Shown: positions 31,006-32,975 of the stretch, piece by piece
Numbering within the stretch: the stretch's first letter is position 1
How the letters are laid out: each line of letters begins with the position of its first letter
From: Burkholderiaceae bacterium
GTDB lineage: Bacteria; Pseudomonadota; Gammaproteobacteria; Burkholderiales; Burkholderiaceae
Length of the DNA stretch: 32,975 nt
Assembly: GCA_947450605.1 (NCBI GenBank)
Contig: CANFWB010000019.1
Span: 1 to 32,975 of the forward strand
Direction: 5' to 3'
Translations under genes and position numbers: made by a program
The notes under the pieces: generated by a model
The model's database searches: none
What the model saw: only the letters and a program-made list of their open reading frames with translations
What the model was told of the DNA's origin: nothing

Positions 31006-31011
31006 TATACT
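31006..31011 (+). promoter_or_regulatory. Candidate -10 hexamer of the GST gene (leaderless)
   Basis: TATACT, a five-of-six match, ends 7 nt before the ATG at 31019, and no Shine-Dalgarno is present. No -35 at normal spacing is evident. If used, transcription starts at the ATG. This also argues that the ATG at 31001, upstream of this hexamer, is not the start. Confidence 0.38.
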
Positions 31012-31018
31012 TAGGCCC

Positions 31019-31633
31019 ATGAAACTGATCGGATCCCTCACTAGCCCCTACGTACGCAAGGTACGCATTGTTTTCTTGGAAAAAAAGGTTGATATCGACC
31101 TAGAACTTGAGAATGTCTGGGCTGCAGATACAAAAATAGCCCTTAACAACCCTTTAGGTAAGGTTCCCTGCCTCCTTTTAGATGATGGTGAGGCAATCTA
31201 TGATTCACGCGTAATCGCTGAATACGCCGACACTTTAAGTCCAGTAGGAAAGCTCATTCCGACAGGAAGTCGTGAGCGCGCGAGCGTCAAAACTTGGGAA
31301 ACCTTAGCCGATGGAGTTGAGGATGCTGGAATTTTGGCTCGCCTAGAAGTCACTTTGCGGCCAGCAGAACAACAGAGTACCGCTTGGATTGAGCGTCAAA
31401 TGGGCAAAATTAACGCCTCTCTTGCCCAAATGTCCCGTGAATTGGGTGAAAACGCCTGGTGCCATGGCAATCAAATGACTTTGGCTGATATTTCAGTGGG
31501 TTGCGCCTTAGGTTACCTTTTATTCCGCTTTCCAAATATTGCCTGGCAATCCCAGTACTCCAACCTGGATACCTTGTATCAAAAGTTGATCCAAAGACCT
31601 TCTTTTGTGGAAACTGCGCCGCCAACGGCCTAA
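31019..31633 (+). CDS. Glutathione S-transferase family protein, YibF-like
   Basis: A 204-residue GST. The N-terminal thioredoxin-like domain begins MKLIGSLTSPYVRKVRIVFL and has NPLGKVPCLLLDDGEAIYDS, with cis-Pro in KVP and the glutathione-contacting DS. The helical C-terminal domain includes LADGVEDAGILARLEV, RPAEQQS and LADISVGCALGYLLFRFP. These closely recall E. coli YibF (LADGIMDAG, ARPAAQQS, AVGYLNFR). YibF has the fold but its physiological substrate is unknown, so the substrate here is also unknown. The frame opens six codons earlier at 31001; MKLIGSLTSPY matches the family start. It is a single-gene unit, converging on mnmA with 26 bp between stops. Confidence 0.88.
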   Translation: MKLIGSLTSPYVRKVRIVFLEKKVDIDLELENVWAADTKIALNNPLGKVPCLLLDDGEAIYDSRVIAEYADTLSPVGKLIPTGSRERASVKTWETLADGVEDAGILARLEVTLRPAEQQSTAWIERQMGKINASLAQMSRELGENAWCHGNQMTLADISVGCALGYLLFRFPNIAWQSQYSNLDTLYQKLIQRPSFVETAPPTA

Positions 31634-31657
31634 ATACGAAGCTGGACATCTAACAAG

Positions 31658-31688
31658 GCTTAGGCGGAAATAATTCCACCGCCTAAGC
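31658..31688. terminator. Strong hairpin between the GST gene and mnmA
   Basis: GCTTAGGCGG (31658-31667), an 11-nt loop, then CCGCCTAAGC (31679-31688): a perfect 10-bp GC-rich stem. It begins 25 nt after the GST stop and covers the mnmA stop (31660-31662) and its last codons. On the minus strand it is followed by CTTGTT, mildly U-rich; on the plus strand by AAACATC. It probably serves both converging genes, although without a classic U-tract. Confidence 0.6.
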
Positions 31689-32775
31689 AAACATCGCCAT
31701 CGTATAAAACAGCAGATTGACCTGGAGTGACCGCCCACTGGGCATCCGGAAAACTCAAACCAAAACTCAGAGGCCCCTCAGCTCCAACGGCCAGTGAGCA
31801 GGCAGAATCGGCCTGACGATAGCGAGTTTTGGCGGAGTACTGTCCTGGTATCGGCGCAGCGCCATCAACCCAACTAGCATCCATTGCCGAGAGCTGATTA
31901 GCCAGCAACCAAGGATGTTCGTGGCCTTGAGCAACATACAGTGTGTTATTGGCCACATCCTTACGAGCCACATACCAAGCGTCACCATTGCCATCCTGAC
32001 TGCCGCCTAGGCCTATGCCTTTGCGCTGACCCAAGGTAAAAAAGGCAAGCCCCATATGCTCGCCCACCGTTTTACCTTCAGGCGTCTTAATTGGGCCGGG
32101 AGTCCGGGGCAAGTAGCGATTTAAGAACTCGCGGAAGGGGCGCTCCCCAATAAAGCAAATCCCAGTGGAGTCCTTTTTACGGGCATTGTGCAGGCCAATT
32201 TGTTCGGCAATCTTGCGAACCTCGGTCTTGGGAATCTCCCCCAGTGGGAAAAGGACATTAGCTAATTGGCTTTGAGTCAGGCGATGCAAGAAATAGCTTT
32301 GATCTTTGCTGGCATCCAGGGCCTTTAACAACTGCACACGCCCACCCTGATGGCGAACCCGGGCATAGTGGCCGGTTGCGATCGCATCCGCCCCCAGACT
32401 CATTGCGTGATCCAAAAAGGCTTTGAACTTAATCTCTGCATTGCACAAAACATCGGGGTTTGGGGTTCTGCCTGCGGCGTATTCCCTTAAAAACTCTGCA
32501 AAAACACGCTCACGGTACTCGGCAGCAAAATTGACCGCTTCAACGTCAATTCCGATTAAGTCGGCCACCGACACGACATCTAGCCAATCCTGACGCGCAG
32601 AGCAGTATTCATCGTTATCGTCATCCTCCCAGTTTTTCATGAAGAGCCCAATCACCTCATAGCCTTGCTGCTTCAGCATCCAGGCTGCCACGGACGAATC
32701 TACCCCTCCAGACATTCCAACAACGACTTTGGACGGTTTAGAGGCTGGTATTGCAGAAGAATTGAGGTGGATCAT
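31660..32775 (-). CDS. mnmA: tRNA-specific 2-thiouridylase MnmA
   Basis: A 371-residue enzyme (E. coli 368) that thiolates uridine-34 of Lys, Glu and Gln tRNAs, taking sulfur from the TusE relay. The PP-loop SGGVDSS is at residues 22-28. The two catalytic cysteines are C111 ([12 protein letters not shown]) and C207 ([13 protein letters not shown]). The frame is open to an ATG at 32814, giving 384 residues. [20 protein letters not shown] at 32775 is preferred on length, although neither start has a good Shine-Dalgarno. With the later start, a TATATC about 20 nt upstream could be part of a promoter. It is divergent from pntA and converges on the GST gene. Confidence 0.95.
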   Translation of the reverse strand: MIHLNSSAIPASKPSKVVVGMSGGVDSSVAAWMLKQQGYEVIGLFMKNWEDDDNDEYCSARQDWLDVVSVADLIGIDVEAVNFAAEYRERVFAEFLREYAAGRTPNPDVLCNAEIKFKAFLDHAMSLGADAIATGHYARVRHQGGRVQLLKALDASKDQSYFLHRLTQSQLANVLFPLGEIPKTEVRKIAEQIGLHNARKKDSTGICFIGERPFREFLNRYLPRTPGPIKTPEGKTVGEHMGLAFFTLGQRKGIGLGGSQDGNGDAWYVARKDVANNTLYVAQGHEHPWLLANQLSAMDASWVDGAAPIPGQYSAKTRYRQADSACSLAVGAEGPLSFGLSFPDAQWAVTPGQSAVLYDGDVCLGGGIISA

Positions 32776-32824
32776 CAAAAAATGCGAAAATTCGATATAA
32801 GCTAAAGACCCCATTGTAGAAGTC

Positions 32825-32853
32825 TTGCTCCCAATTTACGAGATTTGGAGCAA
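32825..32853. repeat. Imperfect inverted repeat in the mnmA-pntA gap
   Basis: TTGCTCC (32825-32831) and GGAGCAA (32847-32853) form a 7-bp inverted repeat. It extends by AAT/ATT (32833-32835 with 32843-32845) after one mismatch, leaving a 7-nt loop. It lies in the divergent region between mnmA and pntA and could be an operator or a leader hairpin. Apart from this, the 14-bp palindrome and the pntA Shine-Dalgarno, I recognise nothing in 32776-32949. Confidence 0.4.
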
Positions 32854-32916
32854 AACCCCATAAATGGCGCTAAGGGTAAATAGATAGGTGGAGATTCGCC
32901 TAACTCACTAAAATAG

Positions 32917-32930
32917 ATTTTTCGAAAAAT
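32917..32930. promoter_or_regulatory. 14-bp perfect palindrome upstream of pntA
   Basis: ATTTTTC followed by its exact complement GAAAAAT, 19 nt before the pntA ATG. A TAAAAT (32909-32914) sits just upstream. The palindrome is placed where a repressor site could block transcription or ribosome access. A function is inferred only; AT-rich palindromes of this size can occur by chance. Confidence 0.35.
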
Positions 32931-32949
32931 TAGCATTTGGAGACATGCC

Positions 32950-32975
32950 ATGCGCATAGGAGTACCGCTGGAAAC
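32950..32975 (+). CDS. pntA: NAD(P) transhydrogenase alpha subunit, first codons (cut by window edge)
   Basis: Only 26 bases are present, encoding MRIGVPLE and the start of the next codon. This matches the PntA N-terminus (MRIGIPRE in E. coli). A Shine-Dalgarno GGAG ends 7 nt before the ATG. The proton-translocating transhydrogenase exchanges reducing equivalents between NADH and NADP. With so few residues the call depends on this short match and on the good start context. Confidence 0.6.

Noticed and set aside
32945..32959. Upstream ATG forming a five-codon mini-frame (ATG CCA TGC GCA TAG) over the pntA start
   Set aside because: The Shine-Dalgarno GGAG is only about 2 nt from this ATG but 7 nt from the ATG at 32950, and the reading MRIGVPLE fits PntA.

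Overview
This is a compact chromosomal segment of core housekeeping genes from a betaproteobacterium. The gene order (hrcA | nadK-recN | glnE | yhdP-nitrilase-tldD-aroG | cobalamin adenosyltransferase | glcDEF-yggS-proC | ubiA-recG | queA-tgt-yajC-secD-secF | waaA-purB | yibF-like GST | mnmA | pntA), the moderate base composition and the protein sequences point to Burkholderiaceae, most likely Polynucleobacter. That assignment is recalled from gene content and protein flavour and has not been searched. I see no phage, insertion sequence, CRISPR array, tRNA or rRNA, and no sign of horizontal transfer. Coding density is very high. The longest non-coding stretches are about 120 to 175 bp (before yajC and before pntA), and no gene-free stretch exceeds 300 bp.

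Layout. The 5' end of hrcA (minus, cut by the left edge) is divergent from nadK-recN. recN converges on glnE with shared stop codons. glnE is divergent from the run yhdP-nitrilase-tldD-aroG, which covers outer-membrane lipid homeostasis, metabolite repair, a TldD-type protease subunit and the first step of the shikimate pathway. A tandem-hairpin bidirectional terminator separates aroG from the PduO-type ATP:cob(I)alamin adenosyltransferase. That gene sits head-to-head, 18 bp away, with glcD. The tightly packed set glcD-glcE-glcF-yggS-proC follows: glycolate oxidation, then PLP homeostasis and proline synthesis. proC converges on ubiA, which lies downstream of recG. recG is divergent from queA-tgt-yajC-secD-secF, the order also known from E. 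coli: queuosine tRNA modification plus the Sec accessory complex. secF converges on waaA, which is translationally coupled to purB. A YibF-like glutathione transferase converges on mnmA, and the right edge holds the first codons of pntA.

The window contains no obvious undescribed biological system. The better leads concern genome architecture. (i) At least five genes have a -10-like hexamer exactly 6 or 7 nt before the start codon and no Shine-Dalgarno sequence, suggesting leaderless transcripts. (ii) Three convergent gene pairs overlap by four bases so that one C/TTAA tetramer supplies both stop codons. Hairpins that could end the plus-strand transcript lie 20 to 34 nt further on, inside the opposing coding sequence; one is a perfect 20-bp palindrome. 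(iii) The octamer GCGATCGC occurs four times. (iv) A palindrome and a hairpin lie upstream of pntA. (v) RecG carries an Asn/Thr/Lys-rich linker.

None of these ideas was tested computationally here. Start codons were corrected where family length and alignment memory favour an internal start: nadK 257, cobalamin adenosyltransferase 14050, recG 22619, purB GTG 30923, GST 31019 and mnmA 32775.
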